From: Qipengyuania pelagi | GTDB lineage: Bacteria; Pseudomonadota; Alphaproteobacteria; Sphingomonadales; Sphingomonadaceae | Reading direction: 5' to 3' | Assembly (NCBI RefSeq): GCF_009827295.1 | Contig: NZ_WTYD01000004.1 | Coordinates: 13,779 to 77,778, forward strand | Length of the DNA: 64,000 nt | In this document: in pieces, positions 17,083 to 27,418 of the stretch | How positions within the stretch are numbered: the stretch's first letter is position 1 | How the letters are laid out: each line of letters opens with the position of its first letter | Notes under the pieces: generated by a model | The model's database searches: none | The model's input: the letters and a program-made list of their open reading frames with translations, nothing else | What the model was told of the DNA's origin: nothing | Made by a program: the position numbers and the translations under genes

Positions 17083-17111
17083 TTGACTCATCGGCAGTGA
17101 CGCTCTAACTC
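17083..17111 (+). promoter_or_regulatory. Possible sigma-70 promoter of rpoZ
   Basis: TTGACT (17083-17088) and TAACTC (17106-17111) are 17 bases apart, 40 bases ahead of the rpoZ start. The -10 element is poor. Confidence 0.3.
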
Positions 17112-17150
17112 GCGCGCTTCCCTGGAATTCCTGACTTTCTCGAGTGCTGC

Positions 17151-17495
17151 ATGGCGCGCGTCACCGTCGAAGATTGCGTAGACAAGGTTCCCAACCGGTT
17201 CGATCTGGTCCTGCTCGCCGCCCAGCGCGCGCGCGAGATCTCGGGCGGCGCGGAACTGACCATCGAGCGCGATCGCGACAAGAACCCGGTCGTGGCCCTG
17301 CGCGAAATCGCGGAACAGACCGTCAAGCCGAAGGATCTGATGGAAGCCTCGGTCGTCAATCTGCAGAAGATCCTGCCCGATGACGAGGACGATGCGGACG
17401 AGGTCGGCTCGCTCAGCCAGTCGGCCGAAGCGCTGCGGATCACCGCATCCGCCCCGACCCGTTCGACCTCGATCGGCGCCGATTACGAGGGTTGA
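17151..17495 (+). CDS. rpoZ: DNA-directed RNA polymerase omega subunit
   Basis: A 114-residue protein with the omega core [29 protein letters not shown] and VVALREIAE, which assists assembly of the beta' subunit. The acidic low-complexity tail is typical of alphaproteobacterial omegas. Monocistronic, with a strong terminator behind it. In many relatives spoT/rel follows; here DUF3072 lies convergently instead. Confidence 0.95.
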   Translation: MARVTVEDCVDKVPNRFDLVLLAAQRAREISGGAELTIERDRDKNPVVALREIAEQTVKPKDLMEASVVNLQKILPDDEDDADEVGSLSQSAEALRITASAPTRSTSIGADYEG

Positions 17496-17526
17496 TCTCG
17501 GGGGCTGATACCCTCGCATCAGACAG

Positions 17527-17560
17527 AAAAAAGGCCGCCCCTGTCCGGGCGGCCTTTTTC
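17527..17560. terminator. Bidirectional terminator between rpoZ and DUF3072
   Basis: AAGGCCGCCC (17531-17540) pairs perfectly with GGGCGGCCTT (17547-17556) around CTGTCC, with runs of A before and T after, so it can serve both convergent genes. Confidence 0.85.
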
Positions 17561-17573
17561 GTTTCTGCTTGGT

Positions 17574-17807
17574 TTATTGGCCGCGCCCGGTCTCGCCCTG
17601 CAATTCGTCGATCATCTTCGATGCGTCCGCCTTGCTCAGTTCGGTGTCGTAGCGCTCGGGGCAGCCCGCTTCCTCGCACAAAGTCTTGAGATAGCTCGCC
17701 TGCGCGCCGGTCATCCGCTCGTCGCCCGTGGTCCAGTCATCCGGGTCCTTTTCGGCGTTGGAGACCGGATCGGATTTGGGATGCTCGTTCGGTCGGGTGG
17801 CAGTCAT
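17574..17807 (-). CDS. DUF3072 domain protein, probable general-stress gene
   Basis: A 77-residue acidic protein whose C-terminal half is DUF3072 (MTGAQASYLKTLCEEAG, then LSKADASKMIDELQ). The fold resembles the small SAP/E3-binding-like helical pairs; function unknown. The start at 17807 is supported by AAGGAG nine bases upstream. A perfect EcfG-type promoter lies directly ahead, placing it in the alphaproteobacterial general stress response. Ends at the shared terminator with rpoZ. Confidence 0.8.
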   Translation of the reverse strand: MTATRPNEHPKSDPVSNAEKDPDDWTTGDERMTGAQASYLKTLCEEAGCPERYDTELSKADASKMIDELQGETGRGQ

Positions 17808-17829
17808 CTATAATCTCCTTTCCTGACCG

Positions 17830-17854
17830 AACGCCGATGTTCGACAAATGTTCC
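17830..17854 (-). promoter_or_regulatory. EcfG-type (general stress sigma) promoter of the DUF3072 gene
   Basis: On the minus strand GGAAC (17854-17850) is followed by exactly 16 bases and CGTT (17833-17830), the alphaproteobacterial EcfG consensus. The distance leaves a leader of about 15 bases to the start at 17807, room for the AAGGAG site. Confidence 0.65.
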
Positions 17855-17905
17855 AACTGGACGCGGGCGGCCCTGCCGCGATAAGGGCATGGGCGGAGGG
17901 CAATC

Positions 17906-18997
17906 ATGAGCGATTTTGGCGATGGCATCGGCACCGCTGTCGAAGGGGGCCTGTTCGCGCGAGCGGTGGGCGCGGGAAGCAAGGCGAATGCCGCGAACGG
18001 CCAGCCGCTCGATCACGGCCATTTCGCCGAGAGCGCCTGCCTCAATTGCGGCACGGCGCTACAGAGACCGCATTGCCACCAATGCGGCCAAGCGGCGCAT
18101 CTTCACCGCACGCTGGGCGCCTTCATGCACGATCTCCTGCACGGGGCGCTGCATTTCGAAGGCAAGACCTGGAAAACCCTGCCCATGCTGGTGGCGAAGC
18201 CGGGCGAATTGACCCGCCGCTATATCGAGGGGGAGCGGGCGCGGTTCGTGTCGCCGATGGCGCTGTTCCTGTTCACCATCTTCCTGATGTTCGCCATCTT
18301 TCAGGCGATCGGGCTGACGACGCCGACCGAGCTTAATCCGGGCGCGAATATGCGCCAGACGCTGGAAACCGCGGAGCAGGCGTTGGAGGCCGAGCGGGTC
18401 GAGGCCCAGGCTGAACTCGCCGCCCTCGCCCCCGACGCGCCCGAGCGGACCGCCGCCGCGGAACGTGTTGCGAAGGCGGATCAGAGCATCGCCGATTTGC
18501 GCCGCAGCGAAGAGGTTCTGGCCGAGCAGGATATCATGGCGGGCGATTTCACCACCGGCACGACCGGGATCGCATTCATCGATCACGGACTGGAGAAATG
18601 GCAGAAGAACCCCGGCCTGATGCTCTACAAATTGCAGGCCAACGGGTACAAGTTCAGCTGGCTGTTGATCCCGATCTCGGTGCCGTTCGTGTGGATGCTG
18701 TTCCTGTGGCGGCCCGGCTTCCGCGCCTACGATCATGCGATTTTCGTGACCTATTCGATCGCCTTCATGTCGCTGTTTTTCATCGTCCTGTCGCTGGCGA
18801 TCAAGGCCGGAGCGCCCGAGTGGTTATACGGCACGCTGCTGTTCTTCGCGCCGCCGATCCATATCTACAAACAGCTGCGCGGCGCCTATTCGCTCAGCCG
18901 GTTTTCGGCCTTCTGGCGATTGAATGCGCTGCTGTTTTTCATCATCGTCGTGGCGGTGGTGTTCTTCAACCTGCTGCTGGTGATCGGCGCGTTCTGA
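17906..18997 (+). CDS. DUF3667 family membrane protein with zinc ribbon
   Basis: A 363-residue inner-membrane protein. A zinc ribbon (Cys45, Cys48, Cys57, Cys60) is followed by the DUF3667 segment HDLLHGALHFEGKTWKTLPM with the typical KPGELTRRYIEGERARFVSP, then a transmembrane helix at about 117-136. A charged coiled-coil loop (about 140-205, rich in Glu and Ala) leads to four further helices in the C-terminal 130 residues. Function unknown in the family. Its promoter region overlaps that of the divergent DUF3072 gene. Confidence 0.8.
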   Translation: MSDFGDGIGTAVEGGLFARAVGAGSKANAANGQPLDHGHFAESACLNCGTALQRPHCHQCGQAAHLHRTLGAFMHDLLHGALHFEGKTWKTLPMLVAKPGELTRRYIEGERARFVSPMALFLFTIFLMFAIFQAIGLTTPTELNPGANMRQTLETAEQALEAERVEAQAELAALAPDAPERTAAAERVAKADQSIADLRRSEEVLAEQDIMAGDFTTGTTGIAFIDHGLEKWQKNPGLMLYKLQANGYKFSWLLIPISVPFVWMLFLWRPGFRAYDHAIFVTYSIAFMSLFFIVLSLAIKAGAPEWLYGTLLFFAPPIHIYKQLRGAYSLSRFSAFWRLNALLFFIIVVAVVFFNLLLVIGAF

Positions 18998-19015
18998 GGG
19001 CGGCTGCGATGCCGG

Positions 19016-19399
19016 TCAGGTGCAGGGGTATTCGCGCACCAGAGCGCTGCGCCATGCCTGGACGAGCGTGACGCGCTTGCGTTGGGCTTCCGGCACCCGG
19101 CCCAGCATGTCGACGACCATCTGCGGCGACATCCCCTTCTTGCGCTGCGCTTCGCTGACGCAATAGATCGGCGCGCCCCGGCTTTTCGCCGCCTCGTTCT
19201 CGTCCCGCACGCGCTCGCCCGCATCCTTCATCGCCGCCATGGCCGGACGGGTGCGCTTGTCGAACATCGCCTTCATACCCTTCGCGCTCAGATCCTTCGC
19301 GTCGAGATAGAAGCTCTGGGCATTGACGTCACCGGGCGCGGCCTGCGCCGCAGCAGGGCCGAGGATCAGCGCGCCGAGGACAAGAATACGGGTAGACAT
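19016..19399 (-). CDS. Hypothetical exported protein
   Basis: A 127-residue protein with a clear signal peptide (MSTRILVLGALILGPAAAQA, cleavage near residue 20). The mature part is helical with two cysteines, in APIYCVSE and at the C-terminal REYPC, spaced as in the Rap1a/Tai immunity-like family of small periplasmic proteins; the resemblance is weak and no toxin gene lies beside it. Located downstream of ftsH after its terminator. Confidence 0.55.
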   Translation of the reverse strand: MSTRILVLGALILGPAAAQAAPGDVNAQSFYLDAKDLSAKGMKAMFDKRTRPAMAAMKDAGERVRDENEAAKSRGAPIYCVSEAQRKKGMSPQMVVDMLGRVPEAQRKRVTLVQAWRSALVREYPCT

Positions 19400-19403
19400 A
19401 CAG

Positions 19404-19439
19404 AAAAGCTCCGGCCGACTTGTGTCGGGCGGAGCTTTT
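19404..19439 (-). terminator. Rho-independent terminator of ftsH
   Basis: AAAAGCTCC and GGCCGAC (19404-19419) pair with GTCGGGC and GGAGCTTTT (19424-19439) with one mismatch; read on the minus strand it ends in a T-run, 46 bases after the ftsH stop. Confidence 0.7.
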
Positions 19440-19485
19440 CCTGTCCTTCGGATGAACGCGGGTTGAAGCGTTCGCGGTAGTGGGA

Positions 19486-21450
<1,965 letters not shown>

Positions 21451-21477
21451 GTCGGGAAGGGTCCTTTCGCCCCATCT

Positions 21478-21505
21478 ATGTAGGCGCGAAGGTATGAATG
21501 GCAAG
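21478..21505 (-). promoter_or_regulatory. Possible heat-shock (RpoH) promoter of ftsH
   Basis: On the minus strand CTTG (21505-21502), 17 bases, then CCTACAT (21484-21478), resembling the alphaproteobacterial RpoH form CTTG-N17-CYTATNT, with a leader of about 20 bases to the start at 21450. ftsH is a known sigma-32 gene in E. coli. Confidence 0.4.
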
Positions 21506-21543
21506 TTGCTGGTGACGATCGCGATCGGCACGCGATCGGGCCG

Positions 21544-22218
21544 TCAGAACGGCAGGAAACTCCCGGTTTCGTCGGAGCCGAGATAGAGATAGACGCCGAT
21601 CGAGGACGCAAGGCCCGCGAAGATCAGCGCGCTCAGCAACAGCGCGCCATCGCGCACCGTCAAGGCGAGGCCGATCATCACGATGGCGAGCATCGGAAGG
21701 GTGCTGGCGAAGGGCAGCAATTCGAGCGGCGGAACCGTGCAGCACAGCGCGATCACGACCACGCCCGCGAAGCGCAGCCAGATACCGGTGGTCAAGGCCT
21801 CCAGCCGGTCCTGGCTATGCTCGTCGAGCCAGGCTCCGAGCTTGCGCAATTTCGCCACCGCCTTGTGCAGCTTGTCGCTGGCGACGGAGCGGTTCTGGAC
21901 GAATTCCGGCATCCAGATATGTTCGCGCCCCAGGACCAGCTGCGCGGCGATCACGGCGATGAAGAGCGCCAGCGCGGTCGGCACGCCGGGGATGCCGCCA
22001 AGGGGGCTGATCTCGATCAGGGCGGGGATCATCATGAACGGGCCGAAGCTGCGGCGCCCGAAATCGTCGAGCACATCGCGCACGCAGACCTGATCGCCCT
22101 TGTCGGCAAGCCCGTCGAGTTCGTCGAGGACGTCCTCTACGCTGGCGGGTTCATGGTCCAGTGTGCCTCTCCTCCTGCGCCCACCAACGAGCGAGGAGGA
22201 AAAGAGGTCCACGGACAA
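21544..22218 (-). CDS. exoD: ExoD-family membrane protein
   Basis: A 224-residue integral membrane protein of the ExoD family, defined in Rhizobium by a role in exopolysaccharide production and alkali tolerance. Recognisable segments are VLDDFGRRSFGPFMMIPALI, the short loop SPLGGIPGVPT and the four hydrophobic stretches from about 90 to the end, including FAGVVVIALCCTVPPLELLP. The biochemical function is unknown. It lies just downstream of the MaoC gene (gap of a few bases) on the same strand, so it is probably the last gene of that transcript. Confidence 0.75.
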   Translation of the reverse strand: MSVDLFSSSLVGGRRRRGTLDHEPASVEDVLDELDGLADKGDQVCVRDVLDDFGRRSFGPFMMIPALIEISPLGGIPGVPTALALFIAVIAAQLVLGREHIWMPEFVQNRSVASDKLHKAVAKLRKLGAWLDEHSQDRLEALTTGIWLRFAGVVVIALCCTVPPLELLPFASTLPMLAIVMIGLALTVRDGALLLSALIFAGLASSIGVYLYLGSDETGSFLPF

Positions 22219-22222
22219 GCGG

Positions 22223-22678
22223 TTATGCCTGGTCGGCCTTCTTGAGGAGCGCCGAACGTTCGCAGCGGCACACGACCTCGCCGCGCTGGTTGATAGCCTC
22301 GTGCAGGAAGGTAACGATCCCGGTATCGGGGCGCGATTTGCTTGGGCGCAAACCGATCACCTCGCTCGTCGCATGGAGCGTATCGCCGATGAAGACCGGC
22401 TTCGGCATCACGAGCTTGTCGTAACCGAGATTGGCGACCAGCGTCCCCAGCGTCGTATCCCCCACGCTCAGCCCCACCATCAGCGAGAAGGTGAAGGTCC
22501 CGTTGACGAGGATCTGGCCGAACTCGCTTGCCCTCGCCGCTTCCGCATCGAGATGGAGCGGCTGGGGGTTGTGGGTCATGGTGGTAAAGAGGAGATTGTC
22601 CGTCTCCGTCACCGTGCGGCGGATCTCGTGCTCGATCCGGTCGCCGACCGCCCATTCGTCGAAATGGCGGCCTGCCAT
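22223..22678 (-). CDS. MaoC-family dehydratase
   Basis: A 151-residue hot-dog-fold enzyme hydrating or dehydrating enoyl-CoA thioesters. The MaoC active-site region is readable: [19 protein letters not shown] with the Asn and His of the catalytic Asp/His-type dyad region, and [20 protein letters not shown]. The start at 22678 overlaps the aldehyde dehydrogenase stop (TGATG), so the two are translationally coupled and probably act in one catabolic route; a specific substrate cannot be named. Confidence 0.85.
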   Translation of the reverse strand: MAGRHFDEWAVGDRIEHEIRRTVTETDNLLFTTMTHNPQPLHLDAEAARASEFGQILVNGTFTFSLMVGLSVGDTTLGTLVANLGYDKLVMPKPVFIGDTLHATSEVIGLRPSKSRPDTGIVTFLHEAINQRGEVVCRCERSALLKKADQA

Positions 22679-24096
22679 CAGCTGTGGCCCATCACGGCTT
22701 TGACTTCGAGGAAGTCGTGGAAGCCGAATTCGCCCCATTCGCGGCCATTGCCCGATTTCTTGTAGCCGCCGAACGCCGCATTCATGTCATAGCCGCCATT
22801 GATGGCGACGCGCCCTGCGCGGATGCGCTTGGCTAGGCTGCGGGCGGTTTCGATATCCTCGCCCGTGATCGCGCTGGCGAGGCCGTATTCGGTGTCGTTG
22901 GCGATGCGGATCGCGTCGTCGTAATCCTCGTAGCCGAGGATGGTCAGAACCGGCCCGAAGATTTCCTCGCGCGCGATCGTCATGTCGTTGGTGACATCGG
23001 CGAAGACGGTCGGCTTGACGTAATGGCCGGTTTCGAGGCCCTCTGGCTTGCCCGGTCCGCCCGCGACCAAAGTCGCGCCTTCCTCGATCCCCTTTTCGAT
23101 CAGGCCCTGGATTTTGTCCCACTGCTGGCGGCTGACCACCGGGCCGATCGCAGCATTGCCCTTGGGATCGCCGGGAATCACGCCCTCGGCGGCTTCCTTC
23201 GCGGCGGCCTTGGCTTCTTCCAAGCGGGCGTGCGGCACGAGCATCCGGCTGGGCGCGGTGCAGGTCTGGCCCGAATTGCCCATCATCGCGGTGGTCCCGC
23301 GCATCACGGACTTGGTGAAGGCGCTGTCGTCGAGCACGATGTTCGGGCTCTTGCCGCCCAGTTCCTGCGCCACGCGCTTGACCGTGTCGGCAGCGTTCTT
23401 GGCGATCAGGACACCGGCGCGGGTCGATCCGGTGAAGCTGACCATGTCGATATCGGGATGGCCGCTGATCGCCTCGCCCACGCCGGGCCCGTCACCATTG
23501 ATGAGGTTGAAGACGCCTGCGGGTACGCCCGCCGCATCCATGATTTCGGCGAAGATATAGGCGTTGAAGGGCGCGATCTCGCTGGGTTTGAGGAGCATGG
23601 TATTGCCCGTAGCCAGCGCGGGGAAGACCTTGCAGGCGATCTGGTTGAGCGGCCAGTTCCAGGGCGTGATCATGCCGACGACGCCGATCGGTTCCCAGAC
23701 ATGGAGGGTCGGCCCGTCCTGGCGTTCGAATTCGAAGCGTTCGAGGATGTCGATCGCAGTCGCGCAGTGGCCGGCGAGGAGGCCGACATGCGGCCCGTTG
23801 GCGAGCGACATCGGCGCGCCCATCTCGTCGCTGACCGCCGTGGCCAGCTCTTCCTTGCGGTTCTCGATCTCGGCCTGGATGGCGCGCAGCAGGGTCAAGC
23901 GTTCCTCGCGGCTCGTCTGGCTGAAGCTTTCGAAGGCGCGGCGCGCGGCCTTTACCGCCTTGTCGACGTCGGCCTTGGTGCCGAAGCTGATATGGCCGAT
24001 CGTTTCTTCGGTGGCCGGGTTCTCGACCGGGCGCGTGTCCTCGCTGACGGGGTCGACCCACTGGCCGTCGATATAGAATTGGGTGCAGTCGCGCAT
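22678..24096 (-). CDS. NAD(P)-dependent aldehyde dehydrogenase
   Basis: A 472-residue member of the ALDH superfamily. Present are [10 protein letters not shown], the cofactor loop [11 protein letters not shown], the general base Glu in [11 protein letters not shown] and the catalytic Cys in [23 protein letters not shown] follows. The start at 24096 is supported by AGAGGAG. It oxidises an aldehyde to an acid; family position suggests a catabolic ALDH, substrate unknown. Coupled to the MaoC gene and divergent from the flavin reductase. Confidence 0.9.
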   Translation of the reverse strand: MRDCTQFYIDGQWVDPVSEDTRPVENPATEETIGHISFGTKADVDKAVKAARRAFESFSQTSREERLTLLRAIQAEIENRKEELATAVSDEMGAPMSLANGPHVGLLAGHCATAIDILERFEFERQDGPTLHVWEPIGVVGMITPWNWPLNQIACKVFPALATGNTMLLKPSEIAPFNAYIFAEIMDAAGVPAGVFNLINGDGPGVGEAISGHPDIDMVSFTGSTRAGVLIAKNAADTVKRVAQELGGKSPNIVLDDSAFTKSVMRGTTAMMGNSGQTCTAPSRMLVPHARLEEAKAAAKEAAEGVIPGDPKGNAAIGPVVSRQQWDKIQGLIEKGIEEGATLVAGGPGKPEGLETGHYVKPTVFADVTNDMTIAREEIFGPVLTILGYEDYDDAIRIANDTEYGLASAITGEDIETARSLAKRIRAGRVAINGGYDMNAAFGGYKKSGNGREWGEFGFHDFLEVKAVMGHS

Positions 24097-24197
24097 ATCC
24101 GATCTCCTCTTTGCGAGGGACAGGTAGCGATGAGAGAAGGCTCCTGCAACGCGTGCGGGCTTGCCAAGCGGCCCGCAAATCCCCACCGGGTGGCGCG

Positions 24198-24842
24198 ATG
24201 CAGCCTGTCGAGCCAGCCGATCCCGCAAGCCTGCGCCGCGCCTTTCGCGATGCGCTGGGCTCGTTCGCGACCGGGGTGACGATCGCGACCACGCTGGCGG
24301 AAGACGAAGCGCCGGTGGGCGTCACCGCCAGCAGCTTCAATTCGGTCAGCCTCGACCCGCCGCTGGTCCTGTGGTCGCTGGCGAAATCCGCCCAGTCGCG
24401 CGCGGCCTTCACCAGCAGCGGCCATTTCGCCGTCCATGTCCTCGCCGCCAGCCAGCAGGACCTGTCCGACCGCTTCGCCCGCTCGGGCGTGGACAAGTTC
24501 GCCGGGCTCGAATGGGAGGTGGGCGAATTGGGATCGCCCCTGTTCCCCGACTTCGCCGCGCGGTTCGAATGCAAGACCCGGCACGAATACGAAGGCGGCG
24601 ACCACGTCATCCTCGTCGGCGAGGTGGTCGCGTTCGAAGCGAATGACGTGCCGCCGCTGCTCTTCCACGCCGGGTCCTACGCCCGGCGCCGCTTCCAGGC
24701 GCGCGATGCGGCGCAGGACATCTTGAACGAGGTCATCGCGGTCGAACACGCGCTGGAAAAGGTCGCGCGCGGCGATCTGCCGTCCGGGCGCATGGAGGAA
24801 ATGCGGGCGCTGATGCGGCGGATCGTCGATCTTTCGAACTGA
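24198..24842 (+). CDS. Flavin reductase-like FMN-binding protein
   Basis: A 214-residue protein with the flavin reductase fold: FRDALGSFATGVTIATT, VTASSFNSVSLDPPLVLWSL and GHFAVHVLAASQQDLSDRFA are the family signatures that bind FMN. Such proteins supply reduced flavin to two-component monooxygenases; the monooxygenase partner is not adjacent. About 40 extra residues form a helical C-terminus. The start at 24198 is the ATG closest to the family beginning. It and the hydratase downstream are read in the same direction with a 66-base gap. Confidence 0.85.
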   Translation: MQPVEPADPASLRRAFRDALGSFATGVTIATTLAEDEAPVGVTASSFNSVSLDPPLVLWSLAKSAQSRAAFTSSGHFAVHVLAASQQDLSDRFARSGVDKFAGLEWEVGELGSPLFPDFAARFECKTRHEYEGGDHVILVGEVVAFEANDVPPLLFHAGSYARRRFQARDAAQDILNEVIAVEHALEKVARGDLPSGRMEEMRALMRRIVDLSN

Positions 24843-24908
24843 TGCCTTGCGTGGCCGGACCGCGACGATAGGTTGCGGCCTGAAACCGTTCGAGCGGGAG
24901 AGAACAGG

Positions 24909-25691
24909 ATGAGCTTCGAAACGATTACGACGGCGCGCGAGGGCGACGTGCTGACGATCACGCTGAACCGGCCCGAGCGGCTCAATGCCTGCCCGCCCGA
25001 CATGGCGGACGAGATCTTCGCCGCGATCCGCGATTTGGACGGCGCGCGCGCGGTGCTGATCACCGGGGCGGGGCGTGCGTTCTGTTCGGGCGCGGACCTT
25101 GCCGCGCGGGGCGAGCGCTCGGTCGGAGGCGGCGAAGGCGCGTTCACCGCGCTCGGTCGCCATTACAATCCGATGGTCATGGCGCTTGCCAGCCTCCCCG
25201 TGCCGGTGATCGCGGCAGTCAACGGCCCGGCGGCGGGCATCGGCTGCTCGATCGCGCTGGCGGCGGATTTCGTGATCGCCGGATCGAGCGCCTATTTCCT
25301 CCAGGCCTTCGTCAATATCGGCCTCGTGCCCGATGGCGGGTCGAGCTGGATGCTGCCGCGCCTCGTCGGCAAGGCGCAGGCCACGCGGATGATGATGCTG
25401 GGCGAGAAGATCCCCGCCGAAGAGGCCGAACGGATCGGCCTCATCTACAAGACCGTCGCCGACGATGCGCTGATGGACGAGGCGAAGGCGCTGGCGACGA
25501 GGCTCGCGGGCGGACCGACCGTGGCGCTCGGCGCAATGAAACAGGCCATCCGGCGCGGGCTCGAAGCCGATTTTTCAACCACGCTCCAATACGAGGCCGA
25601 AGCGCAGCGCGTGGCGGGCAATTCCAAGGATGCGATGGAAGGCGGCATGGCCTTCCTCCAGAAGCGGAAACCGGAATTCAAGGGGGCGTAG
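24909..25691 (+). CDS. PaaG-like enoyl-CoA hydratase/isomerase
   Basis: A 260-residue crotonase-fold enzyme. The CoA and oxyanion region is ITGAGRAFCSGADL and AAVNGPAAGIGCSIALAADF; the second acidic position lies in IGLVPDGGSSWMLPRLVG, which has Asp rather than the hydratase Glu. This pattern matches the PaaG isomerase group (ring-1,2-epoxyphenylacetyl-CoA isomerase and relatives) better than fatty-acid crotonases. The actual substrate is unknown. The start is preceded by GGGAG. A REP-like hairpin follows. Confidence 0.85.
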   Translation: MSFETITTAREGDVLTITLNRPERLNACPPDMADEIFAAIRDLDGARAVLITGAGRAFCSGADLAARGERSVGGGEGAFTALGRHYNPMVMALASLPVPVIAAVNGPAAGIGCSIALAADFVIAGSSAYFLQAFVNIGLVPDGGSSWMLPRLVGKAQATRMMMLGEKIPAEEAERIGLIYKTVADDALMDEAKALATRLAGGPTVALGAMKQAIRRGLEADFSTTLQYEAEAQRVAGNSKDAMEGGMAFLQKRKPEFKGA

Positions 25692-25699
25692 GCCGCCCC

Positions 25700-25802
25700 C
25701 TTTTCCGCTATTCGTCATTCCCGCGCAGGCGGGAATTCAGGACCAGCGTTGCGCGCTGGATCCCCGCCTACGCGGGGATGACGGTGGATGAGTGCGGAAA
25801 AG
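25700..25802. repeat. REP/MITE-like intergenic palindrome
   Basis: CGTCATTCCCGCG begins at 25713 and the mirrored CGCGGGGATGACG ends at 25783; each arm contains its own small hairpin (TCCCGC/GCGGGA and CCCCGC/GCGGGG). An outer pair, CTTTTCCGC (25700-25708) and GCGGAAAAG (25794-25802), extends it. This CGTCATTCCCGC...ATGACG type is a widespread dispersed repeat in proteobacteria. Here it sits between convergent genes and could also act as a terminator. Confidence 0.75.
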
Positions 25803-25819
25803 GCCGACTTCCGCTCCGC

Positions 25820-27244
25820 CTACACCACCGCGTCGCGCTTGACCGTGATGACCTGCGGATAGGTGAATTCCTTCAACCCATCGATCCCGTATTCCGCGCC
25901 GAAGCCCGATTGCTTGTGCCCGCCAAAGGGCGCGAGGGGCGACAGGTGCATGAATTCGTTGATCCACACCGTCCCGGTTTCGAGCTGTTCGGCGATTTCG
26001 ACCGCCGCGTCGGTATCCTTCGACCAGATCGCGCCCGCCAGCCCGTATTGCGACGCGTTGGCGCGCGCGATCGCCTCGTCCACGCTTGAAAACTTCATCA
26101 GCGGCATGACCGGGCCGAACTGTTCCTCGGCGACGATCCGCGCATCTTCCGGCGGATTGTCGAGGATGGTGATCGGCACGTAATATCCCGTGCCCGAAGG
26201 ATCGGTGTCGCCGCCCGTCAGGAAGCTGTAGCCATTGTCCTTGGCGTCCTGGATCAGGTCGCAGACCCGCTCGAACTGCTTCCGGTTCTGGATCGGCCCG
26301 ACCCCGGTGCCCTGCTGCGATCCGTCGCCGACGGTCACGCCCTTCGCATAATCGGCAATGGCCCTCGACAGATCGTCATAGATGTCTTCGTGGATGTAGA
26401 TGCGCTTGGCCGCGATGCAGACCTGGCCGGCATTGGAGAAGCTCGACCAGAACAGCTGTTCGGCCACTTTCTCGACATCGGCATCGGGGAGGACGATAGA
26501 GGCGTCGTTGCCGCCCAGTTCGAGCGTGATGCGCTTCAGATCGCGCGCCGCGCCTTCCATGATCTTCTTGCCCGTCGCGGTCGATCCGGTGAAGGTGATC
26601 TTGTCGATCCCCGGATGCTCGGTGATGAGCGGGCCGAGGCTGTCTTCGCCGGTGATGATATTGACGGTCCCGGCGGGGACCACGTCCTTGATCAGTTCGG
26701 CGATGCGCAGGGTCGTCAGCGGCGTGAAGGGCGAGGGTTTCAGGACGATGGTGCAGCCAGCGACGAGGGCGGGCACGATCTTCTGGATCGCCATCATGAT
26801 CGGGAAATTCCACGGCACGATCCCGCCGACCACGCCCACCGGCACACGGCGGGTGCGCGACAGGCGGGTGTCGTCGTCCTGATTGATGACATCGTCCAGC
26901 GTCAGCCCCGCCTGCGCCTTGGCGAGGCCCGCCGCGCCGTAGATCTCCTGCTGCGCCTGCGCGTGCGGCTTGCCCTGTTCGCTGGTCAGCAGGCGGAACA
27001 ATTCGTCCGCATTGTCCTTGATCGCTGCCGCGATGCCGAGGACGACCTTCTGCCGCTCCTCCGGCGTGGTCTTGCGCCAGCTTTTGAAGGCGACCCGCGC
27101 CGCATCGACCGCACGATCCAATTCGCCCTTACCGCAGGCGGGGACCCGCGCGATCACCTGTTCGGTCGCCGGATTGACGACATCCAGCGTCGCGTCGGTC
27201 GTCACCATCTCGCCGCCGATCAGATTGGCATAGGTCGCGGTCAT
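25820..27244 (-). CDS. Aldehyde dehydrogenase family protein
   Basis: A 474-residue ALDH with PWNFPIMMAIQKIVPAL, FTGSTATGKKI, the base Glu in TLELGGNDASI and the catalytic Cys in SNAGQVCIAAKR. EFMHLSPLAPFGGHKQSGFG near the end is typical of the betaine/amino-aldehyde and succinate-semialdehyde-like branches. No CoA-acylating features. The start at 27244 has AGGAG nine bases upstream. Monocistronic, ending against the REP-like palindrome. Confidence 0.88.
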   Translation of the reverse strand: MTATYANLIGGEMVTTDATLDVVNPATEQVIARVPACGKGELDRAVDAARVAFKSWRKTTPEERQKVVLGIAAAIKDNADELFRLLTSEQGKPHAQAQQEIYGAAGLAKAQAGLTLDDVINQDDDTRLSRTRRVPVGVVGGIVPWNFPIMMAIQKIVPALVAGCTIVLKPSPFTPLTTLRIAELIKDVVPAGTVNIITGEDSLGPLITEHPGIDKITFTGSTATGKKIMEGAARDLKRITLELGGNDASIVLPDADVEKVAEQLFWSSFSNAGQVCIAAKRIYIHEDIYDDLSRAIADYAKGVTVGDGSQQGTGVGPIQNRKQFERVCDLIQDAKDNGYSFLTGGDTDPSGTGYYVPITILDNPPEDARIVAEEQFGPVMPLMKFSSVDEAIARANASQYGLAGAIWSKDTDAAVEIAEQLETGTVWINEFMHLSPLAPFGGHKQSGFGAEYGIDGLKEFTYPQVITVKRDAVV

Positions 27245-27418
27245 ATCTCTCTCCTGTCGATCGCTCTTTTGTCTAGGACTAGGCCATCAAGGCCGCCGAC
27301 GCCAGCGCATCACGACACTATGGCGCAGCGTAAATCGAGCGGTTAGGAGCGGCGAATGTGGTCGGGCTAGCGAGTTCGCCCGCAGCATTCGTTTCATACA
27401 CTCTCACAGGCTCACGAC

